A stretch of 64,000 bases of DNA from NCBI RefSeq assembly GCF_002234675.1, contig NC_019871.2:27528094-27592093 (forward strand), read 5' to 3'. A model generated the notes under the pieces. It was not told where the DNA came from. It searched no databases and saw only the letters and a program-made list of their open reading frames with translations. This document shows positions 21,553-44,675 of this stretch, piece after piece (the stretch's first letter is position 1; every line of letters begins with the position of its first letter). This DNA is from Oryzias latipes (lineage: Eukaryota; Chordata; Actinopteri; Beloniformes; Adrianichthyidae). A program made the position numbers and the translations under genes.

Positions 21553-22298
21553 TTAGCTACTATTTAGCTACTATTATTTAGCTACTAAAATGTTTATGTT
21601 TTTGCAAGCTCTTCTACTTTAAAATGATAAGTGCAAACGACAACAGCTAATGTTTATATATCTTTATTTTTTCCCCATATATTTATATATCTTTATTCTA
21701 TACAGAAGGTTCTTAGTACAGCCTTTTATTGACATACATCAATCTTACATAAGCTTGAGAGGTATGAGAGAGAAAGAGGCAAGAGGGAGTTTTTTTCATT
21801 AGATAGTTTGGCATTTAACAGGACAACTGGAGATCACATCACCGACACACACGCGCACACATACACACACATGAAGATCACTGTACACACACCCACACAC
21901 ATCACACAACAGGGCCCCCACAGCACACATTCATGAAGGGAGGAGACAGGTATTCACATGATTACATCAATACCAGGCTGATCAGTGAATACACTTGAGG
22001 ATGTACAGTGCTTGCCATAATTCAAATCCCGCTTTAGGAAACACACACACTCTCATACACACATAGGCACACATATTTGGTTTAAAACAAAAGATTTTTT
22101 TTCTAATTAGCTCTGATCCATATTTGGATCCAGTTACTGAAGAACAAGGTGTGCTTAGGACCGTCACCACGCTGACAGACTTCCTGCACAGCTGCATTCC
22201 AAAATAAATACATATATCTCATATTGCAGGTATAGAACGAATTCATGTGCATTTTCCTTCTTTTTGTTATTAAGTTTCCTCCTTCCTTTTACTCTCTC

Positions 22299-22321
22299 AC
22301 ACACACACACACACACACACA
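22299..22321. repeat. (AC)n microsatellite
   Basis: About eleven uninterrupted AC units, in the possible 3' UTR of slc6a4. Confidence 0.95.
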
Positions 22322-22679
22322 TCCATATCACCACCAGACAGGGCTTCACAGTGTGGGGACCTTGTTACAAATCTGCCGTTCCTCCAAGAAGTCACCAGAT
22401 GAGGACAGACTCACAGTCAACAGCGCACCACAACAGCTGTACTATCGAAAAGGTTTCAGAGACAGGAACAGAGCAGATCTGGTATTTGGCTTCAGTAACA
22501 GAGAAAATATACCTGAATCTGGCTACATATGCATAACTCATTAGTGTAATATGAAAACACAGCATCAACCAAGGAGGGGAGAGGGATTATCTGGCCTTTT
22601 AAATGCTTCATGTAACTTTATAGAAATATGCATGACATGGTTTCTAAATGACTTTGTTTAAAGGATTTATTTGAATGGA

Positions 22680-22880
22680 CGAAAATAGTTCAAACAACTC
22701 AAGCTACGTTCCCACCTCCCCTCAAGCAACCACTTCCAGTGAAGAGAATAAGTAAACAGGCGTAAATGTAAGTTTTGGGCTTTAACACTTAAAGCTCATG
22801 CTGCCACTACACATTGAAAGTTAAACCAGGTCGACTTTGACCAATCAGGGACTTAGATTGGGTAGCTATGTATGGATTGC
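22680..22880 (+). repeat. Dispersed repeat, inverted partner at 50020-50275
   Basis: The plus strand here matches the minus strand of 50020-50275 over about 200 bp. Shared words are 'aacaactcaagct', 'ttttgggctttaa' and 'tttgaccaatcagggact'. The family is not recognised. Confidence 0.7.
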
Positions 22881-23685
22881 TTCCCTTTTAGTTCACGGAG
22901 GTGCCAACCATTTGAAAACTGATCAGGGAGGAGACGTTAATAATTGCGGTTTATGTCCGGCTGGAAATCTTTGACATCAAATCTTTCATATATCAGAAGA
23001 GAAGTGTCAAAGGAAAAAAACCTGGAGCAAGATTAACAAGATTTTCACCGCTTTGACATTTTCACCAAGACCCTTTCAACTGTAGATGACGGACATGCGC
23101 TACTAAACAGTAGCAAAAAAGAGAAGAAGAATCTCTTTCCCACTTGTCCAGTGAGAACACCATGTGCTTAACACATGTTCAAGAATGTGTGTTTAGCATG
23201 TTCTTGAATATACGTCACATGCTTGGTGTGTCTGGGGCTTGAGAAGTAACCCTAACCTCCTGACTTACAGCAATATTAATTTATCTTCTATTGAGGGCAT
23301 TTCTGAACCTGGCTATCTCCCAACCCCTGCATCCTACTGATTTAGGTAATTTTGGAATCTACAGAGAACTTTTGGGGCTTGAATGTGAAGGGGATGGGGC
23401 TCTGGGAATTGTAGTTTTTGGTGAAATAAAAAAAATTGACTGGACTTTTTCTTTCTCTGGTAGTTGGAAGGGAAAATGACAAAAATTTCCCCAAGATGAA
23501 GCAGACAAACTGCTGTAGCATCACTCAACCAAAATAACAGTCTTAGGGTGGAGAGAAACAGCTAAAGTATGAAAAGAGGCAAAGATGGTGAAAGGTAGCC
23601 CCCTTGTCCTGTAATTTTGCAGTTTATCCAGAAGAGGGGGCCTCAGACAGGGGGAGAGGCGCCTCCCGGTGCTCTGCCCGTTTGG

Positions 23686-33992
<10,307 letters not shown>

Positions 33993-34217
33993 CAGGGCTC
34001 AAGGTGTGTCGATGTGAGTGAGGTGGTTAGGGGTGAAGACAGGGTCTCAGTGTAGATGCAGGGAATTTGGAGCTGCTGTCTGATGTGGTGCCCATGAGGG
34101 GATCAGTGAGACTGGGAGACTAAGGGTAGGGAGCGGCGACCATGTGGGGCGACGCTGCAAAAGGCCAGGTTTGTCCGTTTTGGACAGGTGAAGGAGAGAG
34201 CAAAAGGCAGAGCAGAT
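33993..34217 (-). other. slc6a4: slc6a4 5' UTR part of the first coding exon (candidate)
   Basis: Just upstream of the start codon a good acceptor lies at 34218-34220: a pyrimidine tract and TTTTTCAG/ATCTGC. If used, 225 bp of 5' UTR precede the ATG and at least one non-coding exon lies further right, as in human SLC6A4. No promoter could be placed. Confidence 0.5.
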
Positions 34218-34746
34218 CTGAAAAACAAAGAAAAACGAAGAGAGCGTGTCAGAGGGAAGGAGGAAAGGGAAAGCAGCAAAAATCTTCATTTTGCAGCACA
34301 ATAAATAAAAAAGACCCTTTGCATTGGGGCGAACGGTGACACAAAACCAAAAGATTAAAAAATCTATCCTCACTATTTAGAGTTTAATATTTTATTATTG
34401 GAGCTTTTACGGATCAGGAGTTCATAAATCATGAAAAAATTGCCATTTTCCACCTGCTTATTATAGTATCTAACACTAAAATTATTGGAAATTAGGGAGA
34501 GTAATTGGGCCATGTTTCTATTATTTTTTTTTACTGATGTACCTTTTTTTATCGTTTTTAGTTCACTCTACCAGTTTGAACATTTTCTGAAGCGCCTCAT
34601 AAGAGCATCTTTCAAAAAAACAGGAAGCTAAATAAGAAAAAAGTCAGATAAGTGAAGCATGGGGGCAGATGTGGAGCTGTCTGTCATAACAATGCCACAG
34701 TTTTCCATCAAAATAAAAGCATTTTGTTTTTAGTTTTACTCGTTTA

Positions 34747-34816
<70 letters not shown>

Positions 34817-37800
34817 GTTATATGAAATGTGTCAAAATGTGTTAAAAAGTTTCAAGATCATGCATGACACGTTCAGTTCAAGTATCATGTTTCTTGTGGT
34901 ATATGCATATGTTGTATTTTTCTAATAAGTAAACCAAAAATGGAGATTAAAAACACGGTTTTCTCTGAGCTGTAATTAAACATCCTGACTTCTGTCACAT
35001 GAACTCAGGCTAAAAATCTGTTTAAACACGGATCGCATTGTTTGCAGTGTCGGCTCAATTAGTGACAGAGGCCAGGCTGTAGGAAGACTCAATTTACAAG
35101 GAATTCCATCACTTAATAAAAAGCCCAGTGTCCAGCTGCTTTTACACAACGTGACTTTCTGTCCAAACTGGTCTCTGACTCGCTCACACTCAGGAGCCTG
35201 AGTAGCCGGTGGTTTATCTGCGCACCAAAGGAAAAGCCAGTCCTCTGCTTGCTTTACATCCACACAGCACTCCAGCTCGTTTCAAACTCTATCTAGTTCT
35301 CTCAGAATGTCCGTCACTTTGGTATTTGAAGATGTCAGAAATGTTTTTTGTTTTTTTTCTAGAGAGAAGTGCAAAGACACTAATAATTTGTTTTAAATTC
35401 TTAAACAAAGTCTTTGTGTTGCCAATAAGAAACAAGTCAAACATTATTTTCCCATTCGCAGATTTTTTTTTAAATAAGAAAAAAAAACTGCTAATGGGAT
35501 AAAAATGGTCTTATCAAGAATTAAAGGGGAAATAATAGTCACTAAGACATGTTCTCTCAAACTTTAAAATGCAGTTGAAACACTTTCTTAATGAGATGTT
35601 TTTGGGAAACAGAAAATACAACAAATTTTCTTCACTTTTTAAGGATTCAGTTTTTGCAGTACTTTCATAGTTTAGTAACAATAAATCAACTTTATGGAAT
35701 AAAACTAGTTTTAAAAAATAAAAAGTACAAATCTGTTCAAGTTAAAAAACTCCTTACACAAACATGTGCAAAGAGTGTATAAACTATATGAGAATTTGTC
35801 TAAAATAGATGTTATCTTTCCATTTGAAGACTTAGATATTAATAAACAAGGAAACCATGTAAGAAAATGCTACATAAAACAAAAAACTAACTTCGTCAAA
35901 TCTCGATAAAGACTTAAATATATTGCAAAATGATTTGATCCTGGCTCACACGCATGCTTTACCTGGAGGTGGTCAAAGGAGACAAGAAGAACTTGAAGCA
36001 ACTTCTTCACTCTGAACCTAAAGAATCCTGAGGTACGGCAAAAAACTTGCCGGGAAAGAGCGTAAAGCAGCACATCAGGATCTCCCGTTTGCCCATTGAG
36101 CTCTCAGAACTCCCTCATTTCTCTATTTCTCTCACTCCCTTGTTGTCCCTCTCTCTCTGACTTACAACGCACACACACTGACACACATGCTGTGTTCGGA
36201 GGCTCACAGCCGTGCAGATGTATGCACAGATGGATGCATGGATGCATGCGCTCAGACACCAGACACTCGTGCAGGCACAGACCTGCACATTAGAGTGTCA
36301 GGTTTGTGTTGATGCAGTCATAACACAAGCAGAAAAAAAAAAAAAAAAAGAAGAAGAAGTTTATGGTTCTGATGTTCTGGCAGAGTTCACACAATGAAGA
36401 ACGGGAAAATCCTTCCCTCAATAAGCCCTGTAGACGTGTGGAGTCCACTCCGCAGCGTTGAAGTTTTTACAAGCCTTCATTCCTCCTCCTTTTTCCTTTC
36501 TTCTCCTCACCTGTCACTCACTCCTTCCCTTTTCCTTTTTCTGCTCCACTTCAAATCCTTCATTCAGACTTTTCCTACAGAACGGCGGCTCCAGATGCTT
36601 TGGTTTTCTGGAGCCCATGTTTTTTGTGTTACATCTTCATTACCTCAGTCCAGCGCTGGACGTCAAAAAATCTCCAAACACCTACTTTCCTGGAAGTGCA
36701 TGCTGCAAATATTTGACCAGATGACACGGGTGCTTGCAAAAAGCATTACAGATCCCTACAATCAACCCCCCCCCCTTTGCTCCAGATGCTTCGCCTTAAT
36801 TTGGTTGATTCACTTGGCATGCTAAACCTGCAGAAAAGAAATGGATACCTCAGTTCCTGGGTCATCTTTCTCACCAAGTTCGGTGAAAGGGAGTAGGAGG
36901 ACTGCTTGTTCACAGTATGGTACTCCTCCAGGTCATTACTACAGTATTATTTTTCCTACAGTTTAAAAAACAAAAAAACCATTTGGAAGATTGATCAAAA
37001 TCAACGCTCCACTTCATAGAAACTTGAGGACCCTTGGCAGCTTGATGAAAGATTTTCACGTCAATCTGTATTTGTGCTACTATGTCTGATTAAAGTAAAA
37101 AAGTCCAAAAACTGTTTCTATTTTTGTAGAAATGGTCAAACTTTTGCACCAAAAAGTTAAAAAAAAAAAAAAACAACATCAAATATTAAGGGATTCTACA
37201 ACCCTTCCTTATGAGCTCTCCACAAGGAAACTCACTGACTATTTTTGGGTGCGATGTGTGAGATGCCTTTCTAACATCAAACTCAGCGGCTCCTCCAAGT
37301 TCTTCAATTCTCAGCCATGATGAAGACCCCCCCCCCCTTCCCCCATCTCCCTAGAGGACCAAATCATAAATCTGAGGACTCGCAAGATGATTAATGAGAA
37401 CAGAAAGAAATAAAGGTAAATTACTGTATAGTTATGTGTATTTTTTTTTTGGTTAAAAATGAATGATTTTTCCTCCCTGGGCCTCATTTCTTTAAATGAA
37501 ACCAGCTGAAGTACTTTTTTCTTTTTTGGCATCTTTATAAGAGCAAAAGGAATTCTCAATCACGCTGAACTGCCACAACCGTTCTAATTATTGACATTGT
37601 GTCGCATATTTTTTTGGTTTGTTTAAGTTTTGATTTATTTATTTTTGACAAACCAAGGTTGGGTTTTCTTTTTTGCATGTGGAATCAAAAAAAAAAAATC
37701 CCCCAACCATCAAAAGCCGAAATTTCTGAGAAAAGGGATTAATTCAAAGGATAAAAGTTCCCAGGTTTTGGGGTTATGGACAGTGAGACGACTAGGTTTC

Positions 37801-38417
37801 TGAAGTGATAAAGTGATCCATTAAAGGTATAAGTCTTCCCTGCTAATGAACTGTACAGCAGCTCATCAATCTTTTTTCTGGGTTTAACACAAAAAAACGT
37901 CAAAGTTTCAGCTCTGCGTTGGCTTTTGTAGCTTTTCCAGAAACATGTAAGAATAATATGCTTGTCAAAGTCTACAAATGTTGGTCAGACGGTTCTCTTA
38001 AGAAACAAATAAATAATATACTTGTGAATTTATTAGAAATGAAGAGAAGAGGAGGGAGATTAAATCACCACTAACTAAATTTCTTCCTTCTCTTGTGCAA
38101 TTTCCTCCTTCTTTCCACCTGAGAGTCCTAATGGAATGGAGCTACGATGAGCCAATAACCACCAATATATCAACCTGACAAACCTTTTCCTCTGTCAAAT
38201 AAATAAAATCTACTATTTCTTTCATATTTGACATCTAGATGGTATTTCACCATAATTCATGATCTGACTCACTACTTTTTTAGTTCTAATGTTGATGACT
38301 AAGAAACCAACAAAGCCTTTTGGGTAATCTTTGTGTACTCTTTGAAACAATAGGTATTAGAACTTAGTGTTTTGTTGTACTAAGGCTTTTAAATACATTT
38401 TTAATTATGAAGAGCCA
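34218..38417. other. slc6a4 upstream region, no gene seen
   Basis: AT-rich non-coding DNA with a long TA microsatellite (34751-34812) and homopolymer tracts (for example 36332-36349). It should contain the slc6a4 promoter and non-coding first exon, but I could not locate them. Confidence 0.5.
34751..34812. repeat. (TA)31 microsatellite upstream of slc6a4
   Basis: 62 bp of uninterrupted TA, about 760 bp upstream of the slc6a4 start codon and 530 bp beyond the candidate acceptor, so in the first intron or promoter region. Confidence 0.95.
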
Positions 38418-39045
38418 TTTAAAGTCCCAACTCTGATCCTCTTTTGATCCATTTTCCAGTGGTCTTTTAACTATGATGATGCAATTTTTAGGCAAAATCC
38501 CAAAAAAACTGTCATTTTCTAAGACATAATTTCTGCAGAGCACCAGGAGTTTATTAGAAATTTACCTCTGAGTAGCGGAACTATTGGCACAGAGCAACCC
38601 CGCCCCCCTTCCTGTCACCCATAACTGAGAGCTCTCTTTTAACACGCGCTGATCCGACCTTACAGCCCCTCACACCTCCAACCTAACACTAGCGGAGCAA
38701 CAAAAATGGCGAGCAATAACGGAGTTATCCAGCCATTCAGTTTTGATCGAGAATCCAGCAAAGACGAGGAAAACAAAGACGTACATGGAAATATTTGTCT
38801 GAGTGGATGGATCAGAGTAGAGCAGAACATAAAGCTTGTGGCCTGCCGATTTTAGCTTCTACGTCACAAATACAGTCATTTCCAGAGGGCATATCTTTAT
38901 CTGCTCCTGATTTACAACAACTTGAATAAAGACATACTTCAAAATTAAATTTTAAGCTTAATATTCTTCATATATGCCCTTCATCATGAGAAAAATGCTA
39001 CAAGAACATGTTAAAAAACCATGTTCATCATAGTGGATCTTTAAA
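38418..39045 (-). repeat. Longest copy of the MITE family, with inverted ends
   Basis: Left end 'tttaaagtcccaactctgat', right end 'atcatagtggatctttaaa', mirror images with few differences. At 628 bp it contains a block (about 38690-38850) that the shorter copies at 28375 and 44222 lack, so those are internal deletion forms. No coding region. The ends and TTAA-like flank suggest a cut-and-paste element; the superfamily is unclear. Confidence 0.8.
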
Positions 39046-39972
39046 CTCAGCAAAAACACACAAAAAAATCTGTTCTGCATTTGCTCATGCACACTCAACA
39101 CCATTTGGTTATAGATTGATAAAAATAAACAGTGGAGACAGAAGACGGAGATTCAGACATTTACTTCTCCGCTCAATATACCGCTGCACCATGTGGGCAA
39201 ACAGTTTTAACCTGGCCAGAGGAACTCACAGTAATTTACAAGGAAACTACACCCAGAACAAAAACCAAAAAAACATTTTGGGTTTTGATTGTTCTAAATT
39301 AAAAGGGATGACTGATAAGCAGATGTGAGGAAACACTTTTGGTGGCAAAGAACACTCACAGCATTCTTTAGAACAAGAGCTTCATTTCTTTATACAAGCT
39401 GAGAAATGTGGGAGAACACGCATTTTCCTGTGAGATTATAACGCTTTTAGATTCTAGGGAGACTGCTATCAATCTGTGTTTATAGTCAGATTTTTCTATT
39501 TTCATTTCTATTTTTTTAAACCTGCCAGACCATTACATGTTCTGTTGTGTTTGCTTGCGCTTACATAAGAAAGTACAATTCAAATCAGTTACACAGCTTT
39601 GTGTAGCAATCTGCTGTTTAAACACAGTGCAGTCCAATATTCATTGTTCTGTCTTTTTCTTTTTGCCTTAGTAAATGAAATAAATAAAAAACACATTCAT
39701 GTGAGTGTCTCTACACATGAGCACATTTGAGTTTCTGTAAATTGAACACATTGACATTGTCCGTATTTTTATAAAAATTTAATGTGTTAATAGCAAAAGT
39801 TACTATCCAAGCATTTCAGAAACTTAAAAAAAATCTAATCAGTTCTGGGATTTTCTTTACTAGTTTTTATTTTTGTAAAGTATTGAGTTGAATTATATTG
39901 ATTCTAAATCACATTAATTCATAAAATGCCCCAAAATACAACCTTTTTTTTTAATAACATCTAAAAAACTAG
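39046..39972. other. No recognised feature
   Basis: AT-rich non-coding DNA. Confidence 0.4.
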
Positions 39973-40412
39973 GGTTATGTCTGCACTCCTACTCACTACG
40001 TAGTGCACTATGAAGTGAAGTGAAGTGAAGTGCGTTTTCATTTTGAAGTGCCCTCAGAATCTACAATTTCAAAATGCAAGTGACCTAGAAATTTCCCAGA
40101 AGTCTCTGCATCAGTGTTCCTTAGATTGTAAAATGTAGATCACAATGCATTGCATTTGGAAAGTTTTGTGAAATAAAATGTTATTTAATTCATTTTTTAT
40201 GAACCATCCAAGTTTTCATTTTCAGAAAACAGTGGACTTATGGTTAGCCATCGTAAAAAATTCAGGTTTATTACGTTTTTACTTTGGGAAATCGATGACG
40301 TCACATTTAACAAACAAAAAAGTGGTGAGCATGGTGTCCGAATTGCTTTAAAAATCCAGGGCACTAGATAGTTTCTTAGTAAATAAGGAGTAGGGAGGTC
40401 ATTTCAAAATAG
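39973..40412. repeat. MITE with inverted ends
   Basis: Left part 'ctgcactcctactcactacg' and right part 'aaataaggagtagggaggtc' are worn inverted partners, an end type common in fish MITEs. A short AAGTG pentamer repeat lies at 40012-40032. Confidence 0.5.
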
Positions 40413-40909
40413 CCTCTTGTTATGACCCCTAGGGGGTATTCTAGAAAGCAGGTTTTGTGAGTTACCACGGTAAGTTTGAGGCTAAGGAAGTTGAAGTTGA
40501 TAACCTCAGCTTTCGGTTCCAGGAGGTATGTTTCAGGGTATGTCCAGTTGCAACTCATGCTCTGAACATATCCTGGTCTGGAGCAGGTTTAGTTGAAGGT
40601 CAGTTTGTTTTCAGAGAGGTGAAGCAGCATGGCATGTCCATTTGAAGATGATTTAGTGGATGAAGAAGCTCAGATAATACTTTTTCCACCATGAGAGGAT
40701 GATAAGACCACGTATGGATGTTGGAGAGATAAACCTTTTTATATTGATATAACTTAATTATTTGCTTCAGTTAAGAGAAATTATTTTTTTGGTCAAGACA
40801 GCTTAAAAATAACACGTAGTTATCAGACAGTTATTTTACTTTCATTCAAAATAATTCAATTAAGTAGGGATTGTGGGATACCATTCCCTTTGCCTGTCTG
40901 GATGGTGTA

Positions 40910-41845
40910 GGTACCATAACCGTTTGACCTGGAACTTCCGTTCTGGGTCCTTGGACTAGTGCTGACGTCACATTATGTGATTGGCTGTCCGTTGGTCCGA
41001 TTGACGTGTCAGACAGTGATTGGTCTGGACAAATTATGATACTACCATAGAAGAAGATATTATTAATTCTGTTGTAAACAAACAGAGCTCTGACAGACCG
41101 AGATTATCTTCTAAGCGTGCCTTTATTATTGTTTATCATTGTTGACAACAACGGGCTGCACGGTGGCGCAGTGGTTAGCGCTCTTGCCTCACAGCAAGAA
41201 GGCCCCGGTTCAAGTCCCGGCTGGGGGACATGATAAACTACATCAACGGGGGACCTTTCTGTGTGGAGTTTGCATGTTCTCCCCGTGCATGCGTGGGTTT
41301 TCTCCGGGATCTCCGGCTTCCTCCCACTGTCCAAAAACATGCTACATAGGTTAATTGGCAACTCTAAAATGTCCATAGGTGTGAGTGTGAGAGTGAATGG
41401 ATGTGTGATTGAAGACATTCTACCCTGCGACAGACTGGCGACCAGTCCAGGGTATCCCTTGCCTACGCCCAAGTGGCCGGGATAGGCTCCGGCAACCCCG
41501 TGACCCCGAAAGGGAATAAACGGTCAAGAAGATGAATGAATGAATGAATTGTTGACAACATTGCTGACAACATTTTCAGCCACGGCTGAACTTAAACTGG
41601 AATAACAAGCGGATTGTGGCAAAATCTCTTTATAAAGATTACAAAGAATATTGTCAGACACAATTTATAAGGGAAAATAACTTTAGGTTACAAAAGGGAA
41701 TGTGAAATGAAAATTTGTAGAGCCCGAGCAGATCTCGACGTAAGTAGTATGTCCAAGTGGGGTTACTGTAGTGTGACGTTACCTTCAGTCAAAAGGACCC
41801 CGAATGGAAGTTCCAGGCCGAACGGTTATGGTACCTACAACGGAT
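40910..41845. mobile_element. TIR DNA element flanked by TA, nested in the Harbinger element
   Basis: The ends 'ggtaccataaccgtttgacc' and 'ggccgaacggttatggtacc' are inverted partners; the repeat extends to about 45 bp with four mismatches (40906-40950 against 41805-41849). TA flanks both sides, as in Tc1/mariner-type insertion. No transposase is seen, so it is non-autonomous. Confidence 0.8.
41151..41547 (+). mobile_element. tRNA-derived SINE with 13-bp target duplication
   Basis: The head 'gcacggtggcgcagtggtta' holds box A and 'ggttcaagtcc' box B. The body is typical of widespread teleost SINEs and ends in GATGAATGAATGA repeats. The 13-bp target duplication attgttgacaaca flanks it exactly (41138-41150 and 41548-41560). 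It is a young, whole copy. Confidence 0.92.
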
Positions 41846-42742
41846 TTGGGTTTAAGTGTGGGGTTTTGACCAAATGTGTTTAGTTGTTTAGCTGTTTTAC
41901 TGTGTATTGTCTAGTTATTTGTCCTGTTATGTTTAATTCTTTCTGCACCATGAGTGAGAGGGAGGGAGAGGATGAGGAGTTCACTTAGCACCCATAGTAC
42001 CACACAGTGTAATGTTACAGTTGGAGAAATGGAACATGACTTTATACTGCAAATCCATTTAGTTTCATTCACTCTATTGTTATAAAAATGAGAATATCTG
42101 CAGGCCCAAAATTATACATATGAGAGTTCAAGAAGTAATTAAATTAAGATGAAAAAACATTTAACTGAATTGGAGTAATCTGACATTTAATTAAATAAAT
42201 ATGTAAATTTGAGTTGTAAAAAAATATTGAGTTGGATAGACGTAAGAAATTAGGTTGAATGAATTCAACTCAATTATTTGTTACCAATTGAAGTAATTCA
42301 TTTAAGGTGGATAAGTTATTTATATATATGCGTCACAATGAAAATGAAAATAAGATCAGAAACTCTTGCGTTTACTTTGTCTGTTTTTACTACAAGCAGA
42401 AACTCTTTTTTTTGATGATGCAGCCGTGTTACTTTTTTGATGGACGTATAATCTTCAGACGCCGTCATTAAAATCTCAGACTCCGTCTCACTGAAGTACA
42501 GCGCTTTCTTTTTTCTCTCCACGCGTTTCCATGGTGACTCCGGAAATCGGCGATTGAGAATGTCTTTATGTATTTGACGAGCACGAGCATTAACCCAGGG
42601 TTAGCAAGTCGAGCGTAATTACGCTAACTCATATTCGGTCTTTTGGAACCGACATACCCAGAGTAAGCAAGTTCAGGCAGATTTCAGCCAGAGTTCAGGA
42701 TTAAAGTCAGGCTAGTTTAAACATGCTTCCTGGAATACCCCC

Positions 42743-44221
42743 TGGTCGTGTCTGCTTGTTGTGTGTGTGTGTGTGTGTGGGTGTGTGTGTGAGAGTTCTA
42801 GCTCCTGCAGAAGTCCAGGTTCTGCACAGCTGCTGACTCCGCCCCCTCTGCAGGGCTGATTGAGGCTGCTTCCAATCGTCTGGCTTGGAGGGAAGCTTTA
42901 AAAGCTCCCAGGGTTCTCTGCTCCAGTGGCGGCTGCATTCCTGAGTGGGAATTTACTTTCCAGCCTGCCCCTGCTGTTTGCCTGGCCTTAGCTTGAGAAA
43001 GCCTCTGGTTTCCCCCTTAGCTTAATTTTGGTTTTGTCCTTTTGTTACATTGTGGTCTTTTGTTTGCATTTAGAGTAATCTTGAGTTTTGCCTTCCTGTC
43101 ATAATTGTTTAGCTAAAAAGCCTGAGAATTTAAGTTATTTTTTTATTTCACTTTTTGGTGTCTTGTTTGTTATTTTCCTTTAGTCCCCTTTGATTCTTTC
43201 ACGTGTCACCGAATTAAGGGCTGTGTGGCCAACCTTAACCCCGCCCGGTTATCTTCATTTTCTTTATGTTGTTCGTTTCTCCCTCCTCTCTGAAGAGGGA
43301 CATAACACCTCTTTTGATTATAATTGCTAAAAATTGCTGTTTATATTTCTTACATTTGGACTTTCAGGATTATTCATTTTCCTATAAAATACGATTTTGG
43401 AAGGATTTTCCTAATGTCTTGGTTGGGATCATTTGGATTATTTTGACATGTTTACGGACATAATGACTTTTATAACACTTTAAATACTACATATTGTGCT
43501 TATGTCAGGGAATTTAACAATCTGTGCTTAATTGTGACTGTGAGGATTTCTGGTTCTTGTCTTGTCTTTTTTTACTGTTTGTATTGTTGGGTTTTTGATT
43601 CAGTTTCTTCTAAAATGACGCTTTCTGTTCCTGCTCCTACCGTGATGTCAGAACCACAGTTGGTTTCAGTTTGTAATCATGTCAGCTGGGCTTTGTTTCC
43701 TCATTATCCTTCAGTGTTTGTAGTTCTGCTACCTTGCCTGTTTTTTACCTGTCCTGTCCCTCCTTGCTGCTGATTGTCTGACTCTGGTGTTTCTGTCTGA
43801 TTAACTAAACACACCTGGTCCAGGTAAATCAGCTGGAAGGAGTCCAGAGAAACCAGGAAGGATAGTGTATCAGAAAGACCAGGGAATGGCAACCCCAAAC
43901 GTCTGCATTGAAAGGCATCATAAAGAGTCGTATTAAAACAAAACAAGTAAATAATTCAACTTTGTTTAACCATGCTGACCCACTTAGGAAAGCCTTTCTT
44001 AATCATAATTGACCCGATCCGTTTAAAGACCAAGTTCAATGACGATTATGTTCGTATGATTATGTTCTTTTGTTAACATCCTCACGTGTTTAAATCCATG
44101 ACAGGTGAAAGTTGACACATTGAAACACAGTAGATACACCAAAATCAACAATTCTAAAGAAGTTTTCATATAAAAGTATCTTTAAGGGCAGTTTCACACT
44201 TCCTCTTTGATCTACTCTCAA
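42743..44221. other. Unassigned; possible worn LTR or other repeat
   Basis: Begins with a GT microsatellite (42763-42791). A promoter-like stretch lies near 42890-42915 ('ggaagctttaaaagctccca'). I find no coding region and no paired ends, so an LTR origin is only a guess. Confidence 0.25.
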
Positions 44222-44675
44222 TTAAAGACCCGCTCAGAGGAAAATCTTTTGTTTTTGGTGTTTTTGACATGTTTCGTGTTGCATTTTTCTAATGACAGTG
44301 GACATATATAAAGACAATTAAGTTTAAAATTCAGTTTCTAAGTATGGCTTTATTCAAACTGTTGTGAATCAGGAGCAGACAACAAAAACGCAGTTGGAAA
44401 AAGATCGTAGTTGTTTAGTGGAAAATACAATGGGCTCCTTGCTCCAAGCTCTCCTCAGCAACAGCGAGGGGAAGGGGGGCGGGGCTGCTCCGCACACCAC
44501 GCAACACTCCCACCTACAACTCAGAGACAAATTTCTAATGAACTAATGCCACTCTACAGAAACTATGTCCTAGAAAACGACAGTTTTTTTGGTTTTTAAT
44601 AAAAACAGCAAAATCACAATTAAAAGACTACTGGGAACACTTTGAAATCGGGAGGATAGAAGAGGGGGACTTGAA
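44222..44675 (+). repeat. MITE family copy with inverted ends
   Basis: Left end 'ttaaagacccgctcagagga' and right end 'gaagagggggacttgaa' match the family at 28375 and 38418. Short form. Confidence 0.75.

Larger units (their letters stand above)
21553..23685 (-). other. slc6a4: slc6a4 downstream region, possible 3' UTR
   Basis: No reading frame of note. Minus-strand AATAAA signals occur near 22667 and in a cluster at 21663-21728, which could end a long 3' UTR; human SLC6A4 also has a long 3' UTR. CA-rich stretches lie at 21846-21905 and 22299-22321. A dispersed repeat occupies about 22680-22880. The true transcript end cannot be fixed from sequence alone. Confidence 0.4.
40432..42742 (+). mobile_element. 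PIF/Harbinger-type DNA transposon with nested insertions
   Basis: Inverted ends: left 'gggggtattctagaaagcag', right 'tgcttcctggaatacccc' with a final c. From 40631 the frame reads MACPFEDDLVDEEAQIILFP before a stop, which resembles the N-terminus of HARBI1-like transposases. The rest of the transposase is gone. A second TIR element (40910-41845) has inserted, and a SINE lies inside that. The right 0.6 kb is closely matched by 56805-57427. Confidence 0.75.

Noticed and set aside
42840-43260. Possible LTR with TATA-like promoter
   Set aside because: No defined ends, partner copy or target duplication; kept only as an unassigned region.
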